A stretch of DNA of 33,761 nt from SVTX01 sp964526505 (GTDB lineage: Bacteria > Bacillota > Clostridia > Oscillospirales > CAG-272). Positions within the stretch are counted from its first letter, which is position 1. The number at the start of each line of letters is the position of its first letter. Positions 17,812-26,471 of this stretch are shown one piece after another. The DNA lies in the NCBI GenBank assembly GCA_964526505.1, contig CAZGJC010000018.1:1-33761 (forward strand), written 5' to 3'. The notes below the pieces were generated by a model that saw only the letters and a program-made list of their open reading frames with translations, did no database searches and was not told the origin of the DNA. The translations under genes were made by a program, and so were the position numbers.

Positions 17812-17847
17812 CCGAAACACGCTCCTTTCAAATAATCATTCACTCTA

Positions 17848-17876
17848 ATTCTACACCTTTTTTTGATATTTGTCAA
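17848..17876 (-). promoter_or_regulatory. Promoter for the leftward LRR gene
   Basis: On the minus strand TTGACA (17871-17876), a 17-base spacer and TAGAAT (17848-17853), about 37 bases before the LRR start. Divergent from the CobW promoter about 60 bases away. Confidence 0.7.
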
Positions 17877-17936
17877 GTACACGTCATTTTAAGTGACAGG
17901 CATTATGGGAACGTGCATATTATTTTGCAAAAATAA

Positions 17937-17965
17937 TTGACTTTTTTTGAATTTGGGTATATAAT
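17937..17965 (+). promoter_or_regulatory. Promoter for the CobW-family pair
   Basis: TTGACT (17937-17942), a 17-base spacer and TATAAT (17960-17965), about 60 bases before the first CobW-family gene. No clear Zur or Fur box was recognised around it. Confidence 0.7.
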
Positions 17966-18024
17966 TATCTATATTACAAAAGACTTATATTTATTGGATT
18001 TTTATTGAAGGAAAGGCGAACAAA

Positions 18025-19206
18025 ATGACAAAGATTGATATTTTTTCGGGATTTCTCGGAGCAGGCAAAACCACACTCATAAAAAAACTTATCGAAGAAG
18101 CGTATATGGGTGAGAAAATTGTACTTATTGAAAATGAATTCGGCGAGATAGGAATAGACGGTGGATTTTTGGCAGAAGCCGGAGTTCAGATAAACGAGAT
18201 GAATTCGGGTTGTATATGCTGTTCGTTGGTCGGAGATTTCTCGAAGGCACTTACAACGGTTCTTGACACATACAATCCGGACAGAATTATTATTGAGCCG
18301 TCGGGGGTAGGAAAACTTTCCGACGTTATAAAAGCGGTTCGGAGTGCCGATACTCACGGTGCGGTATTGAACGGATTTACAACTGTTGTTGACGTTTCGA
18401 AATGCAAAATGTATATGAAGAATTTCGGAGAGTTCTTCAACGACCAGGTTGAAAATGCCGGTTGTATTGTATTCAGCCACACGGACAAGGCAAGTGAGTC
18501 AAAGATAAGCGAGAGCGTACAACTTATCAGAGAACATAATTCATCTGCCGTAATAGTCACAACACCTTGGGGAGATTTGTCCGGCGTCCAATTACTTCAA
18601 GCAATGGAACGCAAAGATACTCTTGAAGCGGAACTTGAAAGACTTGAACATTCACAGCATTCTAATCACGACCATGATGAACACGAGTGTTGTCATCACC
18701 ACGACCACGACGATGAACACGAACATTGTCATCACCATGACCACGACGATGAACACGAACATTGCCATCACCACGACCACGACGATGAACACGAACATTG
18801 TCATCACCATGACCACGATGATGAACACGAGTGTTGTCATCATCATGACCACGATGACGAGCATGAACATCATCACGAACATCATTATGATGAAAACGGC
18901 AATTGTTCTTGCGGTCATCATCACCATCACGCAGATGAAGTTTTTGAAAGTTGGGGAACTGAGACAACAAAAAAATTCAATGCAGAACAACTGAGAACAA
19001 TTCTCGAAGAGTTGCAGAATGAAGAAAGATACGGCATTATTCTTCGTGCAAAGGGAATTGTTGCGTCAGATGACGGAAAATGGATACACTTTGACTACGT
19101 TCCCGGAGAACCGGACGTTCGTTTCGGAGCCGCATCGGTTATCGGCAGACTTTGCGTTATCGGTTCCAAAATGAACAAGGATGCGATAATTTCGCTTTTT
19201 AATTGA
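18025..19206 (+). CDS. CobW/COG0523-family GTPase (metallochaperone) with repeated histidine-rich tract
   Basis: 393-aa P-loop GTPase of the group that inserts or handles metals such as zinc, cobalt or nickel. Seen are Walker A G9FLGAGKTT17, ENEFGEIGIDGGFL, the metal-binding C63-I-C-C66, IIEPSGVG and SHTDKA as probable base-recognition loop. Residues about 210-305 are a low-complexity tract of His, Asp, Glu and Cys built from a 12-residue unit (DDEHEHCHHHDH) repeated about five times, then NCSCGHHHHHADE. The C-terminal about 85 residues form the CobW C domain (GIILRAKGIVASDDGKWIHF). Start ATG 18025 after AAGGAAAGG. The next gene is a divergent CobW paralogue starting 11 bases after its stop. 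The exact metal is not determinable; a zinc role is inferred. Confidence 0.93.
   Translation: MTKIDIFSGFLGAGKTTLIKKLIEEAYMGEKIVLIENEFGEIGIDGGFLAEAGVQINEMNSGCICCSLVGDFSKALTTVLDTYNPDRIIIEPSGVGKLSDVIKAVRSADTHGAVLNGFTTVVDVSKCKMYMKNFGEFFNDQVENAGCIVFSHTDKASESKISESVQLIREHNSSAVIVTTPWGDLSGVQLLQAMERKDTLEAELERLEHSQHSNHDHDEHECCHHHDHDDEHEHCHHHDHDDEHEHCHHHDHDDEHEHCHHHDHDDEHECCHHHDHDDEHEHHHEHHYDENGNCSCGHHHHHADEVFESWGTETTKKFNAEQLRTILEELQNEERYGIILRAKGIVASDDGKWIHFDYVPGEPDVRFGAASVIGRLCVIGSKMNKDAIISLFN
18673..18852 (+). repeat. Five tandem 36-bp coding repeats (His-rich)
   Basis: Units at 18673, 18709, 18745, 18781 and 18817, each 36 bases and in frame, encode variants of DDEHEHCHHHDH. Units differ mainly at synonymous positions and by EHC/ECC alternation. 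A degenerate sixth unit begins at 18853. There are no spacers, so this is not a CRISPR array. Confidence 0.95.
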
Positions 19207-19217
19207 CGGAGGCATAT

Positions 19218-20165
19218 ATGACACCAAATATTCCGGTATATTTATTTACAGGCTTTCTTGAAGGCGGAAAAACGCATATAATTCAGGAGTCTATGTGCGA
19301 CGAACGTTTCAACACGGGAGAGAAAACTTTGATAATCCTTTGCGAAGAGGGAATCGAAGAACTTGATCCGTTGGAGTTCAGCGGAAAAAATGTATATTTT
19401 GCAACGATAGACGACGTGTCCGATCTTACGGCTGAAAAACTTGATGCGTGCAGAAACGGTCACAGAATAGACAGAGTTATAATTGAGTACAACGGCATGT
19501 GGTTGCTCAAAGATTTGTATGAAAATCTTCCTGCGGATTGGTTTATTTTCCAGAATATGATGTTTGCGGATGCAAACACGTTTATCACTTACAATTCAAA
19601 TATGCGTTCTCTTATGGTGGACAAACTTATTGACTGCGAGATGATAGTTTTAAATCGTACTCCGGACAATATTGACAAGGAAGAAATTCACAAAATAGTA
19701 AGGGGAATATCCAGACGTGCTTCCATAACTTACGATTACCCGGACGGTCACGTCGAATATGATGAAATTGAAGACCCACTTCCTTTTGATATAGATGCTG
19801 ACGTCATTGAAATAGACGAGAACGACTATGCCGTATGGTACAGAGATCTTGCGGAAGATACCGAAAAATACGATGGAAAAACGGTAAAATTCAAGGGAAT
19901 AGTCGCAAGAGACGTAAAACTTGGAAAAGATGCCATTGTAATAGGCAGACACGTTATGACTTGTTGTGTTGAGGATATAGCATACAACGGTTTGGTATGC
20001 AAATTCCAATCTCCCGTTCCTTACAAAACCAGAGATTGGCTTGTTGTAACCGGCAAGATCAAAATCGAAAAAAATAAACTTTACGGTCGTCCCGGTCCGG
20101 TAATTTACGCCGATAGTGCGTCGTATACAAGCAAACCCGAAAAAGAAGTTGCGACTTTTTATTGA
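19218..20165 (+). CDS. Divergent CobW-like P-loop protein fused to a DUF1980 (YcgQ)-like C-terminal domain
   Basis: 315 aa from ATG 19218 (GGAGG at 19208-19212); a TTG at 19203 is too early. The N-terminal half has a P-loop T11GFLEGGKT19 and a CobW-like beginning, but no CxCC motif and no clear base-recognition loop. The C-terminal about 100 residues (KTVKFKGIVARDVKLGKDAIVIGRHV as two blocks, MTCCVEDIAYNGLVCKF, TRDWLVVTGKI) resemble the soluble end of YcgQ/TIGR03943 (DUF1980) proteins, which are often encoded near CobW and zinc-transport genes. It sits 11 bases after the CobW GTPase gene, implying a joint metal-handling role. The fusion assignment comes from motif memory and needs a profile search. 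Confidence 0.75.
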   Translation: MTPNIPVYLFTGFLEGGKTHIIQESMCDERFNTGEKTLIILCEEGIEELDPLEFSGKNVYFATIDDVSDLTAEKLDACRNGHRIDRVIIEYNGMWLLKDLYENLPADWFIFQNMMFADANTFITYNSNMRSLMVDKLIDCEMIVLNRTPDNIDKEEIHKIVRGISRRASITYDYPDGHVEYDEIEDPLPFDIDADVIEIDENDYAVWYRDLAEDTEKYDGKTVKFKGIVARDVKLGKDAIVIGRHVMTCCVEDIAYNGLVCKFQSPVPYKTRDWLVVTGKIKIEKNKLYGRPGPVIYADSASYTSKPEKEVATFY

Positions 20166-20171
20166 TTTTTT

Positions 20172-20199
20172 GCAGGCACAAATTTTTGTGCCTGCTTTT
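20172..20199 (+). terminator. Intrinsic terminator of the CobW pair
   Basis: GCAGGCACAAA (20172-20182) pairs with TTTGTGCCTGC (20185-20195; the innermost pairs probably open as loop), followed by TTTT. It begins 6 bases after the stop codon. Confidence 0.85.
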
Positions 20200-20232
20200 G
20201 CATATGACTTCTCGGCAAAATGAGAAAAAGTA

Positions 20233-20261
20233 TTGAAAAAAAGGCGAAACGGGTGTATAAT
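20233..20261 (+). promoter_or_regulatory. Promoter for the yfmF-yfmH-lgt-folD group
   Basis: TTGAAA (20233-20238), a 17-base spacer and TATAAT (20256-20261), with a TG at 20254-20255 just before the -10. It is about 36 bases upstream of the yfmF-like start. Confidence 0.7.
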
Positions 20262-20296
20262 AATATATCGGTTTGTTTTAAAGGAGGAGATATACT

Positions 20297-21631
20297 TTGG
20301 AAAACAAATTGTTTCCGAGCGACGGTAAAATAAATTTGTCAAACGGTGCAGACCTTTATTATATAAATACGAATGAATATAAAAAGTCGAGTGTGGATTT
20401 GTTTTTCGTGCTTCCGAGCGACAAACGAAAAACACCGCTTATACGTCTTTTATTGTCGGTCTTGTTCAGAGGAAGTGAAAAATTTCCGACTCTGACGCAT
20501 ATGAACAAGTTTCTGGACAATATGTACGACGCTACGGTTTATCAGAAAGACTATTCTTTCGGTGCCAATCACGTATATCATATTTCTTGTGTGACTCTTG
20601 ATGAAAAATATTTGCCGTCGGATGACAAGAAAATGGATTTAATCGGTGAGACACTTGGTCTTATCGAGGACGTGTTGCTCTCTCCGATACATGATGACGA
20701 TGGACTTTTATCATCCAAATATTTTGAGAGTGAACGTGATTTTGCCATGGATACAATAAGGTCTATGATGAAGTCTCCGAAGTCGTATGCCAAAATTAAA
20801 ACCCTCCAATCGTTGTGTGGTGATGATCCGATAGGATACTCAAAATACGGAAGTGAAGAAATGCTGTGTGGTTTTACACGAAGCGAACTTACGGACTCAC
20901 TGATATATTTTCTCAAATATTCTAAAATAATTGCATATTACGTGGGAACGTCGGACCCTTATGACATTGCCGAAAAACTAAAAAAACTTATTGCCAAGAT
21001 GGGGTACAGAGAACCAATTGCAACACAAAAGGCACATCCTCTTGTTTGCGAAGAATACAGCGAAGAGGAAGAAAAATTTACTTTGACGCAAGGTATACTT
21101 AATCTCGGATTTACGTGTGATACGGTTTTGGGTGACGATGACTATGCTGTTGCCATGGTTTACAATGAAATTCTCGGCGGAAGTTCCGTTTCAAAACTTT
21201 TTATGAACGTTCGTGAGAAAAAAAGTCTTTGTTATTATTGCTATTCTGCCATTGATTGTACGGGTGGCATTATGATGATATCAAGCGGAATAAAACCCGA
21301 GAACAAGAATGATGCACTGCAAGAAATAAAAAATCAAGTAGAGCAAATGAGTATAGGCAATGTAACAGACAAAGAGATTGAAGTGGCAAAGAAGGGGCTT
21401 ATAAATTCCATAAATCAAATTGCGGACTCTCCGTCGGCACAAATTGCGGAAAGTCTAAAATATAAACTTTTGGTCGAAAAGGATATATCTGTTGACGAAA
21501 GGAAAAAGAATATACAGAGCGTGTGCAAGCAGGACGTGGTGGACTTTGCACGCAAGGTAAAGTTGAAGGTGGTATTTTTCCTTGACAGCAACGGAGAAGA
21601 GGTTTGTAATGAGGAGGAGGAAGATGAATAA
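20297..21631 (+). CDS. yfmF: M16-family peptidase-like protein, YfmF type (non-catalytic partner)
   Basis: 444-aa M16 (insulinase) fold protein. It lacks the HxxEH zinc motif where one would expect it, and reads LSVLFRGSEKFPTLTHMNKFLDNMYDATV in two blocks near the N-terminus. The C-terminal half has the M16 C repeat with LGGSSVSKLFMNVREKKSLCYYCYS, typical of the R/Y-containing second domain. In this pair type one member is catalytic (YfmH) and the other is not. TTG 20297 is the start, with GGAGGA at 20283-20288. It overlaps the yfmH-like gene by 8 bases, suggesting coupled translation of a heterodimer. Related proteins have been linked to modification of elongation factor P in Bacillus; that link is only inferred here. 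Confidence 0.88.
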   Translation: MENKLFPSDGKINLSNGADLYYINTNEYKKSSVDLFFVLPSDKRKTPLIRLLLSVLFRGSEKFPTLTHMNKFLDNMYDATVYQKDYSFGANHVYHISCVTLDEKYLPSDDKKMDLIGETLGLIEDVLLSPIHDDDGLLSSKYFESERDFAMDTIRSMMKSPKSYAKIKTLQSLCGDDPIGYSKYGSEEMLCGFTRSELTDSLIYFLKYSKIIAYYVGTSDPYDIAEKLKKLIAKMGYREPIATQKAHPLVCEEYSEEEEKFTLTQGILNLGFTCDTVLGDDDYAVAMVYNEILGGSSVSKLFMNVREKKSLCYYCYSAIDCTGGIMMISSGIKPENKNDALQEIKNQVEQMSIGNVTDKEIEVAKKGLINSINQIADSPSAQIAESLKYKLLVEKDISVDERKKNIQSVCKQDVVDFARKVKLKVVFFLDSNGEEVCNEEEEDE

Positions 21632-22907
21632 AACAGAAAAATTCCACTCGTCTTTGTTGTGTGAGGATGCGTATCACGTCTATCACAAGAGCGGATTATT
21701 TATATCTTTCGTTCCTAAAAAGAAAGTGTCTTCACAGGCTGTCCTGTACGTTAATTTCGGCGGTAAATATATGAAATATTCCATAGACGATGAAGTTGTT
21801 GACCTTCCTATGGGCTGTGCACATTTTTTGGAGCATAAAATGTTTGACAATGCAGACGGTACGAATGCCGATGAAATAATAAATTCTTACGGTGGTTACT
21901 GCAATGCGTTTACGTCTAACACAAAGACGGCTTATTATTTCAGTACGACAGAGAATTTTTACGAGTGTTTACACGAACTTATTCGATTTGTTAACAATCC
22001 GTATTTTACAGAGGAGTCTGTTAAAAAAGAGGTTGGAATTATATCGGAAGAAATACGTGGATGTATAGACGACCCGTATGATCGCTGTCACATAAATATG
22101 TTGTCGGCAATGTATCAAAACAACACCGTCAAAAACGAGATATGCGGAACAGAGGAGTCTATACGACAGATAACTCCGGAAATTTTATACAGATGTTGCA
22201 GAGATTTCTATCTTCCCGAAAATATGAGTTTGTGCATTTCGGGAGATTTGGATATTGACAAAATAGTAGAAGTTGTAGACAGTGTATTGCCCGACGCACC
22301 TCATTTCAGAGCAAAAGAGATAGTTTTAAGTGAACCCGAGGGTGTGGCATCCGAATATGTGAGTGCCGATATGCCTCTCGGAAAGTCTATATGCTGTATA
22401 GGACTCAAAATCAATGACATCCCAAGTGAAAAAAGGGATAGACTCAAACAAAGTGCGGCACTCGATATTTTTTGCAGAATGATTTTTTCACAATCGGAAG
22501 ATTTTTATCTTGAACTTCTGGATGAAAATTTGATTTCTCCCGGGTTTGATTGCGGAGCATCAACTACCAAAACTTTTTCTTATATATTATTTTCGGGAGA
22601 AAGTGATGATCCTGTTGAACTCACAAAACGCATTAAAGACAAAATAAGGAAGACAATAACGGAAAAACTTGACGTTGCGGCGTTTGAAAGAGAAAAACGT
22701 TGTGATTATGCAAGTTTTGTATACGACTTCGATTCGACGGAAGACATAGCGTTTATGTTGACATCGTATGCTTCCGGCAAGGACGGTATAAATTTGTTTG
22801 AATATCTTGATATACTTAACGACATAAGCATAGAATACGTTGAGGAACTTGTGTCAAGAGTTTTGAACGAAAATAATTTGGCGTTATCGGTCGTATATCC
22901 AATATAA
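21624..22907 (+). CDS. yfmH: M16-family zinc metallopeptidase, YfmH type
   Basis: 427 aa with an intact inverted zinc motif H-F-L-E-H in GCAHFLEHKMFD (about residue 67) and the downstream conserved Glu in KEVGIISEEIRGC. The N-terminal catalytic and C-terminal M16 domains are both present (ENMSLCISGDLD, then the late FSGESDDP region). Start ATG 21624 is favoured: GAGGAGG precedes it and it overlaps the yfmF stop by 8 bases; the frame extends back to 21582 without a better site. With its inactive partner it probably forms a processing peptidase pair. lgt follows 23 bases later. Confidence 0.9.
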   Translation: MNKTEKFHSSLLCEDAYHVYHKSGLFISFVPKKKVSSQAVLYVNFGGKYMKYSIDDEVVDLPMGCAHFLEHKMFDNADGTNADEIINSYGGYCNAFTSNTKTAYYFSTTENFYECLHELIRFVNNPYFTEESVKKEVGIISEEIRGCIDDPYDRCHINMLSAMYQNNTVKNEICGTEESIRQITPEILYRCCRDFYLPENMSLCISGDLDIDKIVEVVDSVLPDAPHFRAKEIVLSEPEGVASEYVSADMPLGKSICCIGLKINDIPSEKRDRLKQSAALDIFCRMIFSQSEDFYLELLDENLISPGFDCGASTTKTFSYILFSGESDDPVELTKRIKDKIRKTITEKLDVAAFEREKRCDYASFVYDFDSTEDIAFMLTSYASGKDGINLFEYLDILNDISIEYVEELVSRVLNENNLALSVVYPI

Positions 22908-22930
22908 AATTTTGAAAGGAGCGTAATAAA

Positions 22931-23908
22931 ATGATAGAGGTTTCATTTCCCGGAATAGGAATAGACAACTTTGACATTAACAGCGTAGCATTTACGATAG
23001 GTAAGAATTTTTCGGTTTATTGGTACGGCATTATCATTACTTGCGGAATAGTATTTGCGTTTATGTATGCTTGGTTCAGGTCAAAGAATGAGAGAATTGT
23101 TTCGGATTATCTTGTTGACGTTGCTCTTTGGACTGTTATTCTCGGCATAGTCGGAGCGAGACTATATTATGTTTTGACATCGCTTGATAAATTTGTTCCA
23201 GATCCGTTTAATTTGTGGGAATTTATAAAGAACGTATTTAACGTTCGTGGTGGAGGTCTGGCTATTTACGGCGGAATTATCTGCGGAGCGTTGGGTGTTA
23301 TTATAGCATCAAAGATAAAGAAGATAGATACATTCAGTCTTGCGGATTCGATAGCCCCCGGTGTGATGTTTGCACAGGCTATCGGAAGGTGGGGAAACTT
23401 TGTGAACGGTGAGGCTCACGGCGGAATAGTTTCGGAAGGTCATCCGCTTTACTTTTTACGAATGGGACTTTTCCCCAATGATGACAGTGTTTTCAATATG
23501 GTTTATTACCATCCGACTTTTCTTTATGAGTCGGTTTGGAATTTGGTCGGTTTCATTATAATAAACGTATTTTACAAGAAAAAGAAGTTTAACGGACAAA
23601 TTACGTGTATGTATCTTGCCTGGTACGGGTTCGGGAGAATGTTTATCGAGGGACTTCGCACAGACAGTCTTTACGTCGGTTCATTCAGAATATCTCAGGT
23701 TGTCGGCTTTTTGTGCTTTATAATTTTCGGAGGTCTTTTGATTTGGGGACTTATATATTCCAAAAAGTTCAACAATCCCGACGCCGAGATGACAAAGTTC
23801 GATGAGATATTGAAGCCTGATATTTTACAAAAACCCGATAGATTTTATCACAAATTTTTAAAGAGAAAAGACACCAAACGGAGTAACGAAAATGGCGACA
23901 ATAATTGA
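22931..23908 (+). CDS. lgt: Prolipoprotein diacylglyceryl transferase
   Basis: 325-aa integral membrane enzyme that adds diacylglycerol from phosphatidylglycerol to the lipobox cysteine of prolipoproteins. Several membrane segments are visible. Signature pieces are WYGIIITCGI, GARLYYVL, NVRGGGLAIYGGII, IGRWGNFVNGEAHG (the Lgt signature) and the C-terminal YLAWYGFGRMFIEGLRTDSL with conserved Arg and Glu. A charged cytoplasmic tail of about 50 residues follows the last helix. Start ATG 22931 after GAAAGGAG. Its last 17 bases overlap folD. Confidence 0.96.
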   Translation: MIEVSFPGIGIDNFDINSVAFTIGKNFSVYWYGIIITCGIVFAFMYAWFRSKNERIVSDYLVDVALWTVILGIVGARLYYVLTSLDKFVPDPFNLWEFIKNVFNVRGGGLAIYGGIICGALGVIIASKIKKIDTFSLADSIAPGVMFAQAIGRWGNFVNGEAHGGIVSEGHPLYFLRMGLFPNDDSVFNMVYYHPTFLYESVWNLVGFIIINVFYKKKKFNGQITCMYLAWYGFGRMFIEGLRTDSLYVGSFRISQVVGFLCFIIFGGLLIWGLIYSKKFNNPDAEMTKFDEILKPDILQKPDRFYHKFLKRKDTKRSNENGDNN

Positions 23909-24755
23909 CGGCAAAAAAATTTCGGCTGAAATAAGGTCGGAGATAAAAGGTGAGACTTGCAAATTCACGGAAGAGTATGGATATGCCCCCGGACTTGCGG
24001 TTATTATAGTGGGAAATGATCCCGCATCGCAAGTATACGTTCGCAACAAAAAGAAAGCGTGCGAAGAAGTCGGATTTTATTCCGAATCTTATGAACTACC
24101 CGAGAATACGACGCAACAGGAATTAAATTGTCTCATAGAAAGGCTGAATGAAGACGTAAAGATACACGGCATTTTAGTACAGTTGCCGTTACCGGGTCAT
24201 CTTGACGAGATGGAAGTATTACTGAAAATAAAGCCCGAAAAAGACGTAGATGCTTTTCATCCTTTCAACGTCGGAAAGATAATGATAGGCGATTACAACT
24301 TTCTGCCATGCACGCCTGCCGGAGTTATGGAACTTATTCTCAGGAGCGGTATTGATATTGCCGGGAAAAGATGTGTTGTGTTAGGACGATCAAACATTGT
24401 CGGCAAGCCTATGGCTATGCTTTTGTTACACGCCGACGGCACGGTGACTGTTTGTCACAGCAAGACAAAGGGTCTAAAAGAAATATGCAGTGAGGCGGAT
24501 ATACTTGTGGCATCCGTCGGACGGGCAAATTTTGTCGGTGCTGATATGGTTAAAGAAGGTGCAGTTGTTATTGACGTTGGAATTAACAGACTGCCGAATG
24601 GTAAACTTTGCGGCGACGTAAACTTTGCGGAGGTTGAACCTAAGGCGTCGTTTATAACGCCTGTACCCGGTGGAGTAGGTCCTATGACAATTACTATGTT
24701 GCTTAAAAACACGCTTACGGCGGCACAACTTTTCGAAGGAAAAATCAAAATATAA
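23892..24755 (+). CDS. folD: Bifunctional methylenetetrahydrofolate dehydrogenase / methenyl-THF cyclohydrolase
   Basis: 287-aa cytoplasmic enzyme interconverting 5,10-methylene-THF, methenyl-THF and 10-formyl-THF. Seen are PGLAVIIVGNDPASQVYVRNK in two blocks with the Y-x3-K catalytic pair (Tyr and Lys of YVRNK), GILVQLPLPGH, EKDVDAFHP, PCTPAGVMEL, GRSNIVGKPMAMLL (dinucleotide-binding) and the C-terminal TPVPGGVGPMTITMLLKNT. Full length. The ATG at 23892 lies inside the end of lgt (17-base overlap). A stem-loop shared with the converging oxidoreductase gene follows. Confidence 0.97.
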   Translation: MATIIDGKKISAEIRSEIKGETCKFTEEYGYAPGLAVIIVGNDPASQVYVRNKKKACEEVGFYSESYELPENTTQQELNCLIERLNEDVKIHGILVQLPLPGHLDEMEVLLKIKPEKDVDAFHPFNVGKIMIGDYNFLPCTPAGVMELILRSGIDIAGKRCVVLGRSNIVGKPMAMLLLHADGTVTVCHSKTKGLKEICSEADILVASVGRANFVGADMVKEGAVVIDVGINRLPNGKLCGDVNFAEVEPKASFITPVPGGVGPMTITMLLKNTLTAAQLFEGKIKI

Positions 24756-24764
24756 CATTGATAA

Positions 24765-24795
24765 GAACCCCAAGAGCGTTTGACTTTTGGGGTTC
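24765..24795. terminator. Probable bidirectional terminator between folD and the oxidoreductase gene
   Basis: GAACCCCAA (24765-24773) pairs with TTGGGGTTC (24787-24795), 9 bp, inner A/T pairs possible. It lies between convergent stop codons. The flanking T runs are weak on both sides. Confidence 0.55.
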
Positions 24796-24807
24796 AACTT
24801 ATATTAT

Positions 24808-26313
24808 TTATGCTTTTGAGACGACTTGCTCGTAATTTGATTGATGATGCGTACTTTTTTTGTGTTCGTATTTTTCTATTGTTTCTATTGCGTTTTTTCC
24901 GCACCGGGCAGAAATAGGCAGTCCTCCGGGTGACTGTTGCCATTGCGTTGCCAAAATTAAATTTTTGACACCCGGGACACGGTTGGAGGTTTTGGGTGAC
25001 AATGATTTTGAAGGCATAAGAAAACTCATAAACGAACCGATATCGGAAGAGACAAATCTTTTATAGGTTGCAGGTGTCCACACGTCCAGAATGTCAAGTT
25101 TTCCTTTTAGATTTGAAAATCGGGTTTCGATTATTTCTCGAACGGAATTTGCGTGTTTTATTTTTAATTCTTTGTAATACATCGGATTTTTATCTTTGAG
25201 GTTTATAAGATATTTTGACGTTTGCTCATCGCAAAAAATCATTGTTTGAATTATATTTTTGCCTTGCGGTGAAAAACTCGGTTCGTGTGAAAACTCTCGA
25301 ACAATAAGATTTTCTGATTGTAAATCGCTTCTGTATTTTTTCGGAATTTCGAAAATTATATCGCTTTCAAAAGGAAGTTTGGCTGCGTCGACGGAAAATG
25401 CACATTGTATGGCTGAAAAACGCTGTTTTCTGCGGTCGTCATAATCTATCGTAAAACCGTATGGAATCGGCAAATCAAGCATTTGACCGAACATAGTTTT
25501 GGGATCTGAGGTGGCTATAACGTAATCCGAATGTAATTCCGTTCCGTCGTGTAAGGTTACACTTTGTGCTTTTTTGTCGGATATATTTATTTTTACCGCT
25601 TCGCTGTTTGTTAAAACCTGACCTCCCAAACTTAAAAATCTACCCGTCATTCTTTGAGCCATAGCAACTGAGCCTCCATGTGGCAATCCGCCGTTGTTAC
25701 CGCAAAAGTGTGCGAAAATCATTAAAAGTGCAAGAGAGCCGAAGTTGTCTCCTAAAAATGACGTTATAAATTTTTGTATTATTTCACTTTCAAATTTATG
25801 CGACAATTCGCCGGTCGATAGGGAATAGTATTTATACAGCAAAGGAATATTTTTTAACATTTGAGAAGTTGAAAACTTTTGGTCGTGTGACGGTCCGTAT
25901 ATTCCGACGATACCTTGAATTGCTTCTGTCGCCCGTATGAATTGTATAATTTCTTTTTCGTCTTGCGGAGAAATGCTCAGCATATCTTCTTTGAGGCAGT
26001 TGATATCTCTTTTCAATGAAAGACGAGTTTTGCTTGTATGTTCGTAAGTGTAAAGGGAATCCTCAAATATTACTTCCGTGTTATCGAGAACGCCGAGGGT
26101 TTCCCACATTTTATATCCGTCGCTGTTCGGGTTTGTTCCCGTAAGCCAGTGTATGCAATTATCTATTCGGTAACCTTGGCGTTGCCACCCGGTAAGATTT
26201 CCGCCGAGCATTTTGCCCTTTTCACAGATAATTGCATTATGACCGTTTAGTTGTGCATATATTCCGGCAGAGAGTCCTGCGACGCCTCCGCCGATAATAA
26301 CTATTTTTGCCAT
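24808..26313 (-). CDS. Phytoene desaturase/CrtI-like FAD-dependent oxidoreductase
   Basis: 501-aa flavoprotein with an N-terminal Rossmann motif IVIIGGGVAGLSAGIYAQLNG (two overlapping blocks) and the downstream acidic Glu of ICEKG, then GGNLTGWQRQGYRIDNCIHWLTGTN, the amine-oxidase and CrtI-like substrate entry region. The C-terminal FAD-contacting block is PGVKNLILATQWQQSPGGLPISARCGKNAIETI (read as two parts). In this family enzymes desaturate or isomerise carotenoids or retinol-like compounds, but gut Firmicutes carry many uncharacterised members and no carotenoid genes are nearby. Substrate unknown. Start ATG 26313, with AAGGAG on the minus strand. It is divergent from mntP. Confidence 0.87.
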   Translation of the reverse strand: MAKIVIIGGGVAGLSAGIYAQLNGHNAIICEKGKMLGGNLTGWQRQGYRIDNCIHWLTGTNPNSDGYKMWETLGVLDNTEVIFEDSLYTYEHTSKTRLSLKRDINCLKEDMLSISPQDEKEIIQFIRATEAIQGIVGIYGPSHDQKFSTSQMLKNIPLLYKYYSLSTGELSHKFESEIIQKFITSFLGDNFGSLALLMIFAHFCGNNGGLPHGGSVAMAQRMTGRFLSLGGQVLTNSEAVKINISDKKAQSVTLHDGTELHSDYVIATSDPKTMFGQMLDLPIPYGFTIDYDDRRKQRFSAIQCAFSVDAAKLPFESDIIFEIPKKYRSDLQSENLIVREFSHEPSFSPQGKNIIQTMIFCDEQTSKYLINLKDKNPMYYKELKIKHANSVREIIETRFSNLKGKLDILDVWTPATYKRFVSSDIGSFMSFLMPSKSLSPKTSNRVPGVKNLILATQWQQSPGGLPISARCGKNAIETIEKYEHKKSTHHQSNYEQVVSKA

Positions 26314-26393
26314 ACAAAATCTCCTTTTTTGAAGATTATGTTCTATTTGCGGGAAACTTAAACGGTAGAGTAAAAAATCTGCATATTTTTATT

Positions 26394-26399
26394 ATTATA
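26394..26399 (-). promoter_or_regulatory. Possible -10 element for the leftward oxidoreductase gene
   Basis: TATAAT on the minus strand, about 81 bases before the start codon. No clear -35 was found at 16-18 bases, so this is tentative. Confidence 0.35.
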
Positions 26400-26434
26400 C
26401 TACATATTTTATCTTGACGTTTACAATTTGAGTC

Positions 26435-26463
26435 TTGACAAAAACAGAAAATCGTGATACAAT
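26435..26463 (+). promoter_or_regulatory. Promoter of the mntP riboswitch transcript
   Basis: TTGACA (26435-26440), a 17-base spacer and TACAAT (26458-26463). The riboswitch begins about 10 bases downstream. Confidence 0.85.
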
Positions 26464-26471
26464 AGTCGTGT

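Noticed and set aside
18673..18852. 36-bp repeat array that could be mistaken for CRISPR because the unit length matches
   Set aside because: The units are directly tandem with no spacers, in frame in a CobW gene, and code for the same His-rich peptide.
18652..18994. Long open frames on other frames and strand across the His-rich region
   Set aside because: They are low-complexity shadows (runs of Thr/Met or Val/Met) produced by the repeat, without ribosome sites.
24765..24795. Inverted repeat as a possible mobile-element end
   Set aside because: It lies between convergent stop codons and is explained as a terminator; no transposase or target duplication is present.
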